This document shows positions 7,540-15,093 of a DNA stretch of 64,000 nt, piece by piece. Origin of the DNA: Actinacidiphila yanglinensis. Lineage in GTDB: Bacteria; Actinomycetota; Actinomycetes; Streptomycetales; Streptomycetaceae. The notes beneath the pieces are model-generated. The model was not told the DNA's origin. It did no database searches and saw only the letters and a list, made by a program, of their open reading frames with translations. Each line of letters opens with the position of its first letter. Within the stretch, counting starts at the first letter, position 1. The DNA lies in contig NZ_FNVU01000003.1 in assembly GCF_900107965.1 (NCBI RefSeq), forward strand, positions 186,001 through 250,000. The letters run 5' to 3'. The translations under genes were made by a program, and so were the position numbers.

Positions 7540-8946
7540 TCAGATTGCGGGATGCTGGTCGCGGACCGGGCTGACCGACTCCAGCAGGGCTGCCAGGTGC
7601 AGGATGGTGGATTCGGCGTGCCAGCCGGCGGCGAGCTGAACGCCGATGGGCAGGCCATCGCTGCTGGTGCCGAACCGCATCGACAGCGCGGGCAGGCCGG
7701 TCAGGTTGAAGGGGATGGTGGCGGTCTGGATGTGTGCGGCATCCACGATGTGACCGTCGATCGTGAACCGGGTGAGGCCGTGCTCGTGGGCCGGGATCGG
7801 CAGAACCGGCAGCAGTAGGGCGTCGAACCGGTGGAAGTAGGCGGCGAAGGCGTCCCGCAGACGCTCGATGCCCTGTTCGGCCAGGACGTAGTCGCGCATC
7901 GAGGTGTCGGGGCCGGCCAGCATGTTCCGTGACACGGTGAACATCTGGTCCTCGTGCCCGGCGGTGACCTCCGCGAAGGCGGGCTTCACCTCCATCACGT
8001 GCTGCTTGTAGAACAGTTCGAGCGGGTTGTCGCGTGCGAAGGCCGGGATGTCCACCTGCTCGACCCGCGCGCCCGCGCCCTTGAGGGCTTCGGCGGCGGC
8101 GTGCACCGTGGCAGCCACCTGCGGGTCGATGGGGCCGAGCCCGGAGTCGACGAGCCAGCCCACGCGCACCGGGCGGTCGGGGTCGGCGCCCAGCCCCGCG
8201 TCATAGGAGCGGGGGGTGGTGGCGAAGCCGTCGGCGCCGTCGGGTCCGGACATCAGTGAGTAGGTCAGGGCGACGTCGCGGACGGTGCGGGCCATGGGGC
8301 CCACATGCCAGTCCCGCCGTGGTACGCGCGGCCACACGCCGGTCATGGGGATCCGGCCGTGGGTGGCCTTCAGCGCGACGATGCCGGTGTGGGCGGCCGG
8401 GCCGCGCACCGAGATCGCCAGGTCGCTGCCGAGCCCGAAGGGGGACAGTCCGGCGGCGACGGCCGCCGACTCGCCACCGCTCGAGCCGCCGGCCGTGCGG
8501 TCGAGGTGGTAGGGATTGTTCGTCCGACCGGTGAGCAGGTTGTCGCTTTCGGTGGAGTAGGAGAACTCCGGCAGGTTGGTCTTTGCCAGCAGGATGCCGC
8601 CGGCCTCCTTGATGCGGGCGACGCTGGTGGCATCGGTGTCGGGGATGCGGCCCTTGAAGATCGGGGAGCCGCGCTGGGTCAGCACCCCGATGGTGTCGAA
8701 GGAGTCCTTGGCCGTGAACGGGACGCCGTGCAGGGGACCGCTGTGCACGCCCCCCGCCAGAGCCCGGTCGGCGGCTTTCGCCGCTTCCAGCGCATCGTCG
8801 GCGAGCGTGACGACGGCGTTGATCTTCGGGTTGACGGCCTCGATGCGGTCCAGGTGAGCCTGGACCACCTCGACGGCGGACACCTTCTTGGCGCGGATCA
8901 GCTCAGCGAGCTCGATGGCGTCCGCGCGGGTCAGGTCGGTATTCAT
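7540..8946 (-). CDS. Amidase signature family hydrolase
   Basis: A 468-residue amide hydrolase. The Ser-cisSer-Lys triad can be placed: Lys in [14 protein letters not shown], the cis-Ser in [18 protein letters not shown], and the nucleophile Ser in [14 protein letters not shown] (the usual GGSIRxPA is degenerate here). ATG 8946 has GAGGA 7 bases upstream; the frame remains open far upstream through the TetR gene but is a shadow there. The AGACTGGTCGTCT dyad just upstream matches one in the promoter of the adjacent TetR gene, so the amidase is probably repressed by it. Substrate unknown. Confidence 0.9.
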   Translation of the reverse strand: MNTDLTRADAIELAELIRAKKVSAVEVVQAHLDRIEAVNPKINAVVTLADDALEAAKAADRALAGGVHSGPLHGVPFTAKDSFDTIGVLTQRGSPIFKGRIPDTDATSVARIKEAGGILLAKTNLPEFSYSTESDNLLTGRTNNPYHLDRTAGGSSGGESAAVAAGLSPFGLGSDLAISVRGPAAHTGIVALKATHGRIPMTGVWPRVPRRDWHVGPMARTVRDVALTYSLMSGPDGADGFATTPRSYDAGLGADPDRPVRVGWLVDSGLGPIDPQVAATVHAAAEALKGAGARVEQVDIPAFARDNPLELFYKQHVMEVKPAFAEVTAGHEDQMFTVSRNMLAGPDTSMRDYVLAEQGIERLRDAFAAYFHRFDALLLPVLPIPAHEHGLTRFTIDGHIVDAAHIQTATIPFNLTGLPALSMRFGTSSDGLPIGVQLAAGWHAESTILHLAALLESVSPVRDQHPAI

Positions 8947-8960
8947 GATCGTTCCTCTAG

Positions 8961-8975
8961 TAGACTGGTCGTCTC
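8961..8975. promoter_or_regulatory. TetR operator copy 1 (TAGACTGGTCGTCTC)
   Basis: The same 15-mer with one substitution occurs upstream of the TetR gene at 9635-9649. It sits 15 bases before the amidase start. Its TAGAC...GTCT form resembles operators of LmrA/QdoR-type TetR proteins. Confidence 0.75.
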
Positions 8976-9026
8976 TGCAATGGCCGTGAAAACTGCCGGC
9001 GGCGATGCCGCCGGCAGCGATGCTGT

Positions 9027-9614
9027 TCAGTTGTGCAGGATGCGGCGCGTGGTCGCCATGCACCGGTCGAGACAGGCCGTGCTGCGATGGATCTTGGCCA
9101 TCACACTGGCGCCGAGCCACAGGTCGTAGAGAGTCTCGGCGGTCGCGCGTGGATCGGCATCGATGGTCAGGGATCCGTCGCCGACACCAGCGGTGATCAT
9201 CCGCTCCAGTCGGTCGACGATCTGTGTGGTCCCGGCCTTCATGGTCTCCCGCATCGCCTCCGAGAGGTCGGCGATCTCGGCGCCGAGCTTGACCACCAGG
9301 CATCGCCCCTGGCAGTCGTCCACGGCCTGGGTGTCGTAGAAGTTCTGCCAGTACTGCATCAGCTGCTGTGCCGCGTTCTTGTTCCGGTCGGCGGTGATGC
9401 GGTCCATGGTGGCGAAGTACTCGTCGAAGTAGCGCTGCAGCAGCGCCTCGCCGAACGCGTCGCGGGAGGTGAAGAAGTGATAGAAGGACCCCTTCGGAAC
9501 CCCTGCCTCCTTCAGGATTTCGTTCAGGCCGACCGCGCTGTATCCCTTGGCGGTGATCACTCTTCGCCCGCTGTCCAGGATGGCCCGGCGCGTGTCGACC
9601 CTCGCTGCTGTCAT
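9027..9614 (-). CDS. TetR family transcriptional regulator (LmrA/YxaF-like)
   Basis: A 195-residue repressor. [23 protein letters not shown], then [19 protein letters not shown]. The [11 protein letters not shown] recognition helix and the cysteine-containing [14 protein letters not shown] segment in the C-terminal domain are hallmarks of the LmrA/YxaF/AcuR branch. Its own promoter and that of the downstream amidase share a near-identical dyad, so it is probably autoregulated and controls the amidase. No Shine-Dalgarno is seen before ATG 9614. Confidence 0.92.
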   Translation of the reverse strand: MTAARVDTRRAILDSGRRVITAKGYSAVGLNEILKEAGVPKGSFYHFFTSRDAFGEALLQRYFDEYFATMDRITADRNKNAAQQLMQYWQNFYDTQAVDDCQGRCLVVKLGAEIADLSEAMRETMKAGTTQIVDRLERMITAGVGDGSLTIDADPRATAETLYDLWLGASVMAKIHRSTACLDRCMATTRRILHN

Positions 9615-9634
9615 GGATCCATAGTGCCATGGCG

Positions 9635-9649
9635 TAGACCGGTCGTCTC
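9635..9649. promoter_or_regulatory. TetR operator copy 2 (TAGACCGGTCGTCTC)
   Basis: It lies 21 bases upstream of the TetR start and matches 14 of 15 bases of the box before the amidase. Autoregulation is the likely meaning. Confidence 0.75.
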
Positions 9650-9794
9650 ACTCGGCGGAGAGGTCTCGCGCTGCACGGAGAAATGGACCCTCGGCCACGT
9701 GCGCACGCCGGCCTCGGCGCCGGCTCGATCGGCCTCCTTCATCGCCGTGCGACGTCCAGCGTCCCGCTTCACCCCCGGTCCTCCGGGAACGACG

Positions 9795-10424
9795 CTACGA
9801 GCCGGCGGAATCCTTCGGGACGCGCCCGGGGGTCTGTTGCCGGGAGTGGTCTCCCGCGAAGAGAGTGATCGCGTCGGTGATGAGCGCGTCCATCTGGTTG
9901 ACGGGCGCTCTGCCGGCGATGATGAGTGCGGCGATGCCTTGAAGAGTGGCAACGAGGAGCAGGCGCAGTCGCTCGGGGTCAACCGGTGGGAGCCGTCCCA
10001 CCTGCTGCCCCTGGTGAATCAGGTCGCCCACCGCGGTGGACAGCCCCATGAAGCTTTCGGTGAGGGCGTTCGGCTCGCCCCCGCTCTTCCTGGCGAACAT
10101 GAGGTCGAGCAGGGCACTCTCACGCACCGCGAACCGGACGTACGCGGTCGCCGTCGCCCGCAGTCGCGCCTCGAAGTCCGGCGCGGCGCCACCGATCGCC
10201 GCGCGCACCTCGTCGCCAAGGCGGAGGAATCCCGCCTCCGCGAGGGCGTCCAGTAGGGATTGGCGGTCGGGGAAGTGGTGACGGGGCGCACCGTGGCTGA
10301 CTCCTGCCCTCCGCGCGAGCTCACGCAGCGAGAGGTTCTCGGCGCCGTCCTCGCGAAGGATGCGCTCCGCTTCGGTGAGCAGGGCGGTCCGCAGGCGGCC
10401 GTGGTGGTAGGGGTGCGTCGTCAT
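9795..10424 (-). CDS. TetR family transcriptional regulator
   Basis: A 209-residue repressor. N-terminal HYHHG-like signature (TTHPYHHGRLRTALLTEAERIL), HTH LSLRELARRAGVSHGAPRHHF with PDRQSLLDALA, then a WHG-type (TetR_C_13) ligand-binding domain. It is divergent from the SDR gene; both promoters overlap an inverted repeat of TGACTACATT. A canonical TAGACT -10 (10432-10437) ends 7 bases before the ATG, so transcription should begin at or next to the start codon and the mRNA is probably leaderless. Confidence 0.92.
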   Translation of the reverse strand: MTTHPYHHGRLRTALLTEAERILREDGAENLSLRELARRAGVSHGAPRHHFPDRQSLLDALAEAGFLRLGDEVRAAIGGAAPDFEARLRATATAYVRFAVRESALLDLMFARKSGGEPNALTESFMGLSTAVGDLIHQGQQVGRLPPVDPERLRLLLVATLQGIAALIIAGRAPVNQMDALITDAITLFAGDHSRQQTPGRVPKDSAGS

Positions 10425-10431
10425 GGGGTGC

Positions 10432-10481
10432 AGTCTAGCCCCAATGTAGTCATTGACAGGTTTCTAGTCGCTGACTACATT
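10432..10481. promoter_or_regulatory. Overlapping divergent promoters with TGTAGTCA/TGACTACA operator
   Basis: The plus-strand SDR promoter is TTGACA (10453-10458), a 17-base spacer, and TACATT (10476-10481), ending 7 bases before ATG 10489. The minus-strand TetR has TAGACT at 10432-10437. The arms AATGTAGTCA (10443-10452) and TGACTACATT (10472-10481) are a perfect 10-bp inverted repeat 19 bases apart. A third partial copy overlaps the SDR start codon. Confidence 0.85.
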
Positions 10482-10488
10482 CTTGTCC

Positions 10489-11364
10489 ATGACTACATGG
10501 ACTGTGCGTGACATTCCTGATCTGACCGGCACCACGGCGATCGTCACCGGTGCGAGCGCCGGGGTCGGGCGGTCCACCGCCCAGGCGTTGTCGGCGGCCG
10601 GAGCCCGAGTGGTCCTCGCGGTGCGCAACTCCGAAAAGGGCCGGAAGGCAGCTGCCGGCATGCCCGGGAAAACCGAGGTCCGCGAGCTCGACCTCGCCGA
10701 CCTCGCATCGGTGCGGACGTTCGCTGCGGGCTGGGACGGCCCGATCGACCTGCTGGTCAACAATGCCGGGATCTCGGCTCCCTCCCTCGCCCGCACTGCC
10801 GACGGTTTCGAGTCCTCGTTCGGCGTCAACCACCTCGGCCACTTCGCCCTGACCAACCTGCTGTTCGAGCACCTCGCCGGCCGGGTCGTGACGGTTGCCT
10901 CACAGGCCGAGCGCATGGGCCGGCTCGACTTCGGAGACCTCGACTGGCAGCGGCGCCCCTTTCGCGGCTCCCGGGCCTACAACGACTCCAAGCTGGCAAA
11001 CCTGCTGTTCACCGCGGAACTCCAGCGCCGGCTGATCGCCGCCGGGTCCGGCGTACTGGCGCAGGCGGCGCATCCCGGTCTGGTGGCGACCGACATCTAC
11101 CAGCGTGACGGGCACCGCCCGCCCCTGCCGTGGGCCGTAGCCCTCAAGCTGCTGGCGCAAGGCCCCGACCGGGGCGCCCTTCCCGTGCTGTACGCAGCTG
11201 TCGCCGACATCCCCGGCGACAGCTTCACCGGCCCCAGCCACCTCGGCCATATGCGAGGCGCCCCCGAACTCATCGCACGCTCGGCCACCGCGCGGGATCT
11301 GGACCTCGCGGCCCGCCTCTGGGATGTCTCCGAACGGCTCACCCGCGTGAACTGCCCGGTCTGA
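10489..11364 (+). CDS. Short-chain dehydrogenase/reductase (retinol dehydrogenase-like)
   Basis: A 291-residue classical/extended SDR. Cofactor motif TGASAGVGRSTAQALSAAG, NNAG motif in LLVNNAGISAPS, catalytic Ser in VVTVASQAERMG and YxxxK in AYNDSKLANLLF (Tyr-Lys). The arrangement matches the retinol dehydrogenase/WWOX-like oxidoreductases. ATG 10489 is preferred over TTG 10483. There is no Shine-Dalgarno, and the promoter position predicts a leaderless transcript. It is divergent from, and presumably repressed by, the adjacent TetR. Substrate unknown. Confidence 0.92.
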   Translation: MTTWTVRDIPDLTGTTAIVTGASAGVGRSTAQALSAAGARVVLAVRNSEKGRKAAAGMPGKTEVRELDLADLASVRTFAAGWDGPIDLLVNNAGISAPSLARTADGFESSFGVNHLGHFALTNLLFEHLAGRVVTVASQAERMGRLDFGDLDWQRRPFRGSRAYNDSKLANLLFTAELQRRLIAAGSGVLAQAAHPGLVATDIYQRDGHRPPLPWAVALKLLAQGPDRGALPVLYAAVADIPGDSFTGPSHLGHMRGAPELIARSATARDLDLAARLWDVSERLTRVNCPV

Positions 11365-11412
11365 AACTGGAGTTCGGCGAAACTGGGCTCGCGGGCCGGT
11401 ACGAGGAGGCGG

Positions 11413-12345
11413 TCACTTCGAGTCGATGCTGCCCAGCGGGTCGACGGCCGCGGCCAGAGACCGACGGGCGGCAGGCCACGCGTCGTTGTCGAGGCCGAGC
11501 GCGGTGTGCAGATACGCCAGGGTGACGTGCTGGACGAGTGCGACACGCTCGGGGCTCTCGTCGGTGGTGCGGGTGTCGTTGGCCCCCTGGATGCCGCCGA
11601 GTCCGTGTTCGGCTCCGAAGAGGGTGAGCAGATCGGTGGCGCCGGAGCTGAGGCGGTATCCGTCGGTGAACCAGTCCGGACCGCGCACCGTCAACGGAGA
11701 CCGGTCGTGGTCGCCGGCGACCACGAGGCTGGGTGTCTTCAGCTCGGCGAAATCTGGGCTCATGAACGGGAAGTACTGGGCGGCGAGCGGGGTCAGGTCG
11801 GGTCCGCCGGTACCGGGCAGGCAGAGCAGTACCGCCGCTTTCACCCGCGAGTCGGTCGTGCTCTCACCGGGCGTCCCGTCGGCGTCGACGACCCGTGCGC
11901 CCACCAGGGTGCTGGCGGTCTGTGCGCCCCAGGAGTGTCCGGCGACCGTGATGCGGTCGTGGTCGATGCGGCCGGCCAACCCGGGTACGCCGGCTTCGAT
12001 GGCGTCGAGCTGGTCCAGGATCCGGGTCAGGTCGTCGGTGCGGATACGCCAGATGAGCGGGGTGCGCGGGTCGTCGGGGGGCAGGCCCAGCGAGTCGAGA
12101 TGGGTGGGCTGGACGACGACGAATCCGTGGGAGGCCCAGAAAGCGACCAGAGGTGCGTAATCGTCCATGGTCAAGGTCATGCCGTGGGAGAAGACGACGA
12201 CGGGCAGATCGTGGCCGGTCGTCGGCGCTGTGACCCGTACCTCCAGGTCCTGGCCGCGGTCCGGGGCGGCCAGTGCGAGCGGGCTGACAGAGACCACCGG
12301 GGTGGTGAAGCCGTTGCCGCCGTCGGTCGACGTGGTGTCGCTCAT
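11413..12345 (-). CDS. Alpha/beta hydrolase (chlorophyllase/PAF-acetylhydrolase-like)
   Basis: A 310-residue serine hydrolase. Nucleophile elbow GHSWGAQTAS, acid VVAGDHDRSP and base GAEHGLGG; the oxyanion region is VVVFSHGMTLTMDDY. ATG 12345 is chosen with GAGAGG about 9 bases upstream; the track of open codons further upstream is antisense to the divergent TetR. No signal peptide, so a cytosolic esterase or lipase-like enzyme. It shares an intergenic region holding two copies of a strong palindrome with the divergent TetR gene, its likely repressor. Confidence 0.88.
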   Translation of the reverse strand: MSDTTSTDGGNGFTTPVVSVSPLALAAPDRGQDLEVRVTAPTTGHDLPVVVFSHGMTLTMDDYAPLVAFWASHGFVVVQPTHLDSLGLPPDDPRTPLIWRIRTDDLTRILDQLDAIEAGVPGLAGRIDHDRITVAGHSWGAQTASTLVGARVVDADGTPGESTTDSRVKAAVLLCLPGTGGPDLTPLAAQYFPFMSPDFAELKTPSLVVAGDHDRSPLTVRGPDWFTDGYRLSSGATDLLTLFGAEHGLGGIQGANDTRTTDESPERVALVQHVTLAYLHTALGLDNDAWPAARRSLAAAVDPLGSIDSK

Positions 12346-12411
12346 GTGTGAATGCCTCTCTCGAACAAGCCCAGTGGGCCGTGCTGCGCGGTGTCTGGCA
12401 TCATTTCGATA

Positions 12412-12451
12412 CGGAGCGCCGCTCCGGGTGACAATACGGAGCGCCGCTCCG
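12412..12451. promoter_or_regulatory. Two identical 15-bp palindromes (CGGAGCG-C-CGCTCCG), TetR operators
   Basis: Perfect palindromes at 12412-12426 and 12437-12451, each preceded by ATA, are spaced exactly 25 bp. They lie between the divergent hydrolase and TetR genes, 25 bases before the TetR start. Similar boxes are common before Streptomyces TetR genes. Confidence 0.85.
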
Positions 12452-12475
12452 CTTCGCAACCGGGAGATGCTCACG

Positions 12476-13072
12476 ATGTCCACGGCCGATACGCCGCCGG
12501 CACCTGCAGGTCGCCGGCGATCCGACGTCCGCCGAAACGAGCGGAAGCTCCTGGACGCGGCCGCGGCCGTGTTCGTCCGTATGGGGATCGACGCGCCCGT
12601 GCGGGAGATCGCCGCCGAATCGGGCCTCGGCATGGGCACCATCTACCGCCACTTCCCCACCCGGGCGGACTTGGTGGTCGCGGTCTTCCGGCACCAGCTC
12701 GACGCGCTCGCCGCTGCCGCCGACCATCCCGCGGCTGCCGACACGCCGTACGAGGTCTTGCGGCGGTGGGTTCACCAGTTCGCCGACTTCCTGGTCACCA
12801 AGCACGGCCTCGCCGAGGCGCTGCACTCGGACCAAGCCGGATTCGAGGCCCTGCACAACGAGTTCGTCGAACGCCTGCTGCCCGTGCTCGACCAGCTGCT
12901 GAAAGCCTCTGCCTCCGCCGGCTGTACACGCGCCGACGTACGGGCCTACGACTTCATGCTCGGCATCGGCAACCTCTGTATCGGAGTCGAGACCTTCCCC
13001 GACTACCAGGCCCGCCGCATGATCGACCTGCTGCTCGCCGGCCTTGCCCGGACATCCCCGGCGCCGAGCTGA
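12476..13072 (+). CDS. TetR family transcriptional regulator
   Basis: A 198-residue repressor. The HTH covers about residues 15-60: RRNERKLLDAAAAVFVRMGI, then VREIAAESGLGMGTIYRHFPTRADLV. The C-terminal domain is of the SbtR (TetR_C_29) type, with LRRWVHQFADFLVTKHGLAEAL. ATG 12476 has GGGAG 9 bases upstream; an in-frame ATG at 12467 abuts the Shine-Dalgarno and is unlikely. Duplicated palindromes in its promoter, shared with the divergent hydrolase, indicate autoregulation and control of that enzyme. Confidence 0.92.
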   Translation: MSTADTPPAPAGRRRSDVRRNERKLLDAAAAVFVRMGIDAPVREIAAESGLGMGTIYRHFPTRADLVVAVFRHQLDALAAAADHPAAADTPYEVLRRWVHQFADFLVTKHGLAEALHSDQAGFEALHNEFVERLLPVLDQLLKASASAGCTRADVRAYDFMLGIGNLCIGVETFPDYQARRMIDLLLAGLARTSPAPS

Positions 13073-13109
13073 CTTTGGGGCGTGCCGCTCGGTGATTCGT
13101 TGGTCCGGC

Positions 13110-13226
13110 GTGAGCGCGCCGGTAGAGCAACGGGCCGTGCGGGCGGCCGAGTTCGAGGCGATTCTGCCGCACCGCGACGAGTGGCGGCGTCGCCTCCTGA
13201 GAGGGGCCCAGGCCCAGTCTCTCGGC
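13110..13226 (+). pseudogene. N-terminal remnant of an ISAzo13-like transposase
   Basis: About 39 codons from GTG 13110 read VEQRAVRAAEFEAILPHRDE, then a RRRLL-RGAQAQSLG stretch. This resembles the start of ISAzo13-family DDE transposases (FEAVLPHLDERQRR...EARALGHGG). The frame then degenerates where the usual GHGG(I)xxVARAAG should follow, and no catalytic domain or terminal repeats are present. I recognise it by motif memory only, so confidence is moderate. It would be a scar of past insertion within the accessory region. Confidence 0.45.
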
Positions 13227-13281
13227 ATTCGCCGGGGCCGGGCGAAAGCCCGTGCCCCGGCGGAGTGCGGATGCCCGGCGG

Positions 13282-13659
13282 TCAGCCCACCGCGCTCGCC
13301 CTCTGGGCCGCGGTCAGCTCCGAAGGCCGGACAGCACCCGCAGGGTCCCCCACGGAGGGGATGACCCTGTGAGCACCGGCGGGGGACACGGCTTTCGCTC
13401 CGGCCGTCGTGACCCTGTGGGCACCGGCGGGGGACACGGCTTTCGCTCCGGTGGTCGTGACCCTGTGGGCACCGGCGGGGGACACGGCTTTCGCTCCGGT
13501 GGTCGTGACCCTGTGAGCACCGGCGGTGGACGCGGCAGCAGCGGTGTGGCTCGGGGCCGCGGAGGCGACACCGACCGTGCCCGCAGCGGCCAGAGCGGTT
13601 CCGACGACGAGGCAGTACATCCTGCGGCGGCTCTGCGTGATCTTACGGTGACGTGACAA
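13282..13659 (-). CDS. Small secreted protein with tandem 16-residue repeats
   Basis: A 125-residue protein. TTG at 13659 follows AGAGGA at the right distance and yields a classic signal peptide: basic SRHRKITQSRRR, hydrophobic MYCLVVGTALAAAGTVGVAS, then ASAA-type cleavage. The mature part holds three near-identical 16-residue units (AGAHRVTTTGAKAVSP) and a partial fourth (AGAHRVIPS), encoded by 48-bp DNA repeats, then VRPSELTAAQRASAVG. I know no family for it. A real gene is supported by the signal peptide and ribosome site, but low-complexity sequence in high GC can mislead. Confidence 0.55.
   Translation of the reverse strand: MSRHRKITQSRRRMYCLVVGTALAAAGTVGVASAAPSHTAAAASTAGAHRVTTTGAKAVSPAGAHRVTTTGAKAVSPAGAHRVTTAGAKAVSPAGAHRVIPSVGDPAGAVRPSELTAAQRASAVG
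13361..13527. repeat. 48-bp tandem repeat (3 full copies plus a partial one)
   Basis: Copies at 13361-13408, 13409-13456 and 13457-13504 differ at a handful of positions; a degenerate copy continues to about 13527. The unit length is a multiple of three and keeps the minus-strand frame of the secreted protein open. Confidence 0.9.
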
Positions 13660-13742
13660 CGATCTTCCTCTGTCCCGGTCTCGGGCTGCCACTCGTGGCG
13701 CGGAAGCCCTGGTGTGAGAGGAGTACGGCAGTGGACACGGGC

Positions 13743-13791
13743 GGGTTGCACGCAGCGGGAGAGAATCTTTTCCTGCCGCACCGTGCAACCC
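13743..13791. promoter_or_regulatory. Long dyad upstream of sigma factor gene
   Basis: GGGTTGCACG (13743-13752) is mirrored by CGTGCAACCC (13782-13791), with an inner imperfect pairing of GCGGGA and TCCTGCCGC. It lies between the divergent secreted-protein and SigE-type genes. Function is unknown: an operator or transcript hairpin. Confidence 0.5.
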
Positions 13792-13852
13792 CGGACGCCC
13801 GCTCCCCGTATGTACTACGGGCGGGGGATGTGCGAGTGGAGGGTCGGCAAGA

Positions 13853-14362
13853 GTGAGGGAAGCCGTCCGGGAGCGGGAGTTCCGGGAGTTCGCCGAGACG
13901 CGGCAGGCACAGCTGAGACGCAGCGCCTACCTGCTGTGCGGTGATTGGCACCAGGCACAGGACCTGACTCAGACTGCTTTGATGAAGCTGTACGCGGCCT
14001 GGGGCCGGGTCGCCCGGGACGGCAACGTGGACGCGTACGCCCGTACCATCCTGACCCGTACCTTCATCGACCAGCAGCGCAAGCGGGGTTGGCGCGAGGA
14101 GTCGGTGAGCGAGCCGCCCGATCTGCCCTCCGCCGTCTCGGTGACCCCGGAGTTGCGATGGATGATGCAAGAGGCCCTGATGGAGCTGCCGCCCCGCTAC
14201 CGAGCCGTGTTGGTCCTGCGGTTCTGGGAGGACTGGACCGTCGACCAGACCGCACACGCACTCCAGGTGAGCCCGGGGACGGTCAAGAGCCAGAGTGCCC
14301 GCGGGCTCGCCCGGCTCAAGGACATCATCGAGCGCCTGACCAGCGAACGGACCGGCAGATGA
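13853..14362 (+). CDS. SigE-family (ECF-like) RNA polymerase sigma factor
   Basis: A 169-residue alternative sigma factor. Region 2: FREFAETRQAQLRRSAYLLC, then DWHQAQDLTQTALMKLYAAW and YARTILTRTFIDQQRKR. Region 4: ELPPRYRAVLVLRFWEDWTVDQTAHAL with SPGTVKSQSARGLARLKDI. This is the SigE/SigM-like group frequent in Streptomyces. GTG 13853 follows GGAGGG. Its stop overlaps the start of a single-pass membrane protein (ATGA), which suggests co-translation and a sigma/anti-sigma or accessory pairing. Confidence 0.92.
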   Translation: MREAVREREFREFAETRQAQLRRSAYLLCGDWHQAQDLTQTALMKLYAAWGRVARDGNVDAYARTILTRTFIDQQRKRGWREESVSEPPDLPSAVSVTPELRWMMQEALMELPPRYRAVLVLRFWEDWTVDQTAHALQVSPGTVKSQSARGLARLKDIIERLTSERTGR

Positions 14363-14790
14363 GACCGGACATGGACAAGCACGACGACTCTCTGCACGCC
14401 GCCTTCGAAGCGATCCTTGGTTCGCAGCCCGAGGTGCCGCTGCCCAGTGTCACCGACGCCGCGGTCGCGGGCGGTCGCCGCATCCGGCGCCGCCGGGCCG
14501 CGCTCGCCGCGGTGAGCGCGCTGGCGGTCGCCTCCGCGGTCGTCGTGGCCGTCGGCCTGACCCGGACGGACACCGCACGCACCACGCCGCCTCTGGCCCC
14601 CATCGGTACAACCGGCCCGACGACCCCTGCGACGCCCCACCCGACCGCGCCCGCACCGAAGAACTCCGGGGCAGTCTCTCCCTTCCGGCCGAAGGCGGGA
14701 GCCACCCCACACCAGGGCGCGAACGACCCGAACGGGGCAGTGTCGGTTTCGGGGGGTCAGGGCCCGGCGGCCCGACGGGTGGCTCCGTAG
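14359..14790 (+). CDS. Single-pass membrane protein coupled to the sigma factor (putative anti-sigma/accessory)
   Basis: 143 residues. The first about 40 are cytoplasmic (DDSLHAAFEAILGSQPEVPL), then a basic GGRRIRRRR stop-transfer and a hydrophobic segment at about 45-67 (ALAAVSALAVASAVVVAVGL), then a Thr/Pro-rich external tail. The start overlaps the sigma factor stop (ATGA). The zinc-binding HxxxCxxC of ZAS anti-sigma factors is missing, so an anti-sigma role rests on context alone. Some SigE-family operons carry similar unnamed membrane partners. Confidence 0.75.
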   Translation: MRPDMDKHDDSLHAAFEAILGSQPEVPLPSVTDAAVAGGRRIRRRRAALAAVSALAVASAVVVAVGLTRTDTARTTPPLAPIGTTGPTTPATPHPTAPAPKNSGAVSPFRPKAGATPHQGANDPNGAVSVSGGQGPAARRVAP

Positions 14791-15093
14791 TGACGCCGCG
14801 GTGCATCGCGACAGTCGACCTGGCGACCGATCCCGGTCAGCAACTGGTGCCGCTGCGCAGCGTGGTGTGCAGCCCGATGAGCCACGAGCAGCTGAACCTG
14901 CTCGGCCCGGAACCCGTTGACCGACAGCGGCAGACCGCCCCGGTCGTCAGGCCCTGGACCCCGGCGTGGCGATCATCCCGCCGTCGGGCCGGGGCACTTT
15001 CCACGGTGGTCCCGTTGCTGCTCGATGACGCGCGACGACGAATCGCAACGCCAGGCAACCAAGAATCGCCCCGAAGTCGAGAGGTGCATCACT
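14791..15093. other. Intergenic region, no gene recognised
   Basis: The 303 bases lie between the membrane protein and the methyltransferase on the same strand. An open plus-strand frame from 14790 lacks any family resemblance and codon-position bias is unclear. No strong dyad was seen. Confidence 0.4.

Noticed and set aside
7540..9651. A 703-residue fusion of the amidase with upstream sequence
   Set aside because: The first 235 residues are the antiparallel-frame shadow of the TetR gene; the amidase has its own ribosome site and operator at 8946-8975.
13361..13527. CRISPR-like array
   Set aside because: Units are contiguous without unique spacers and encode in-frame protein repeats; no cas genes.
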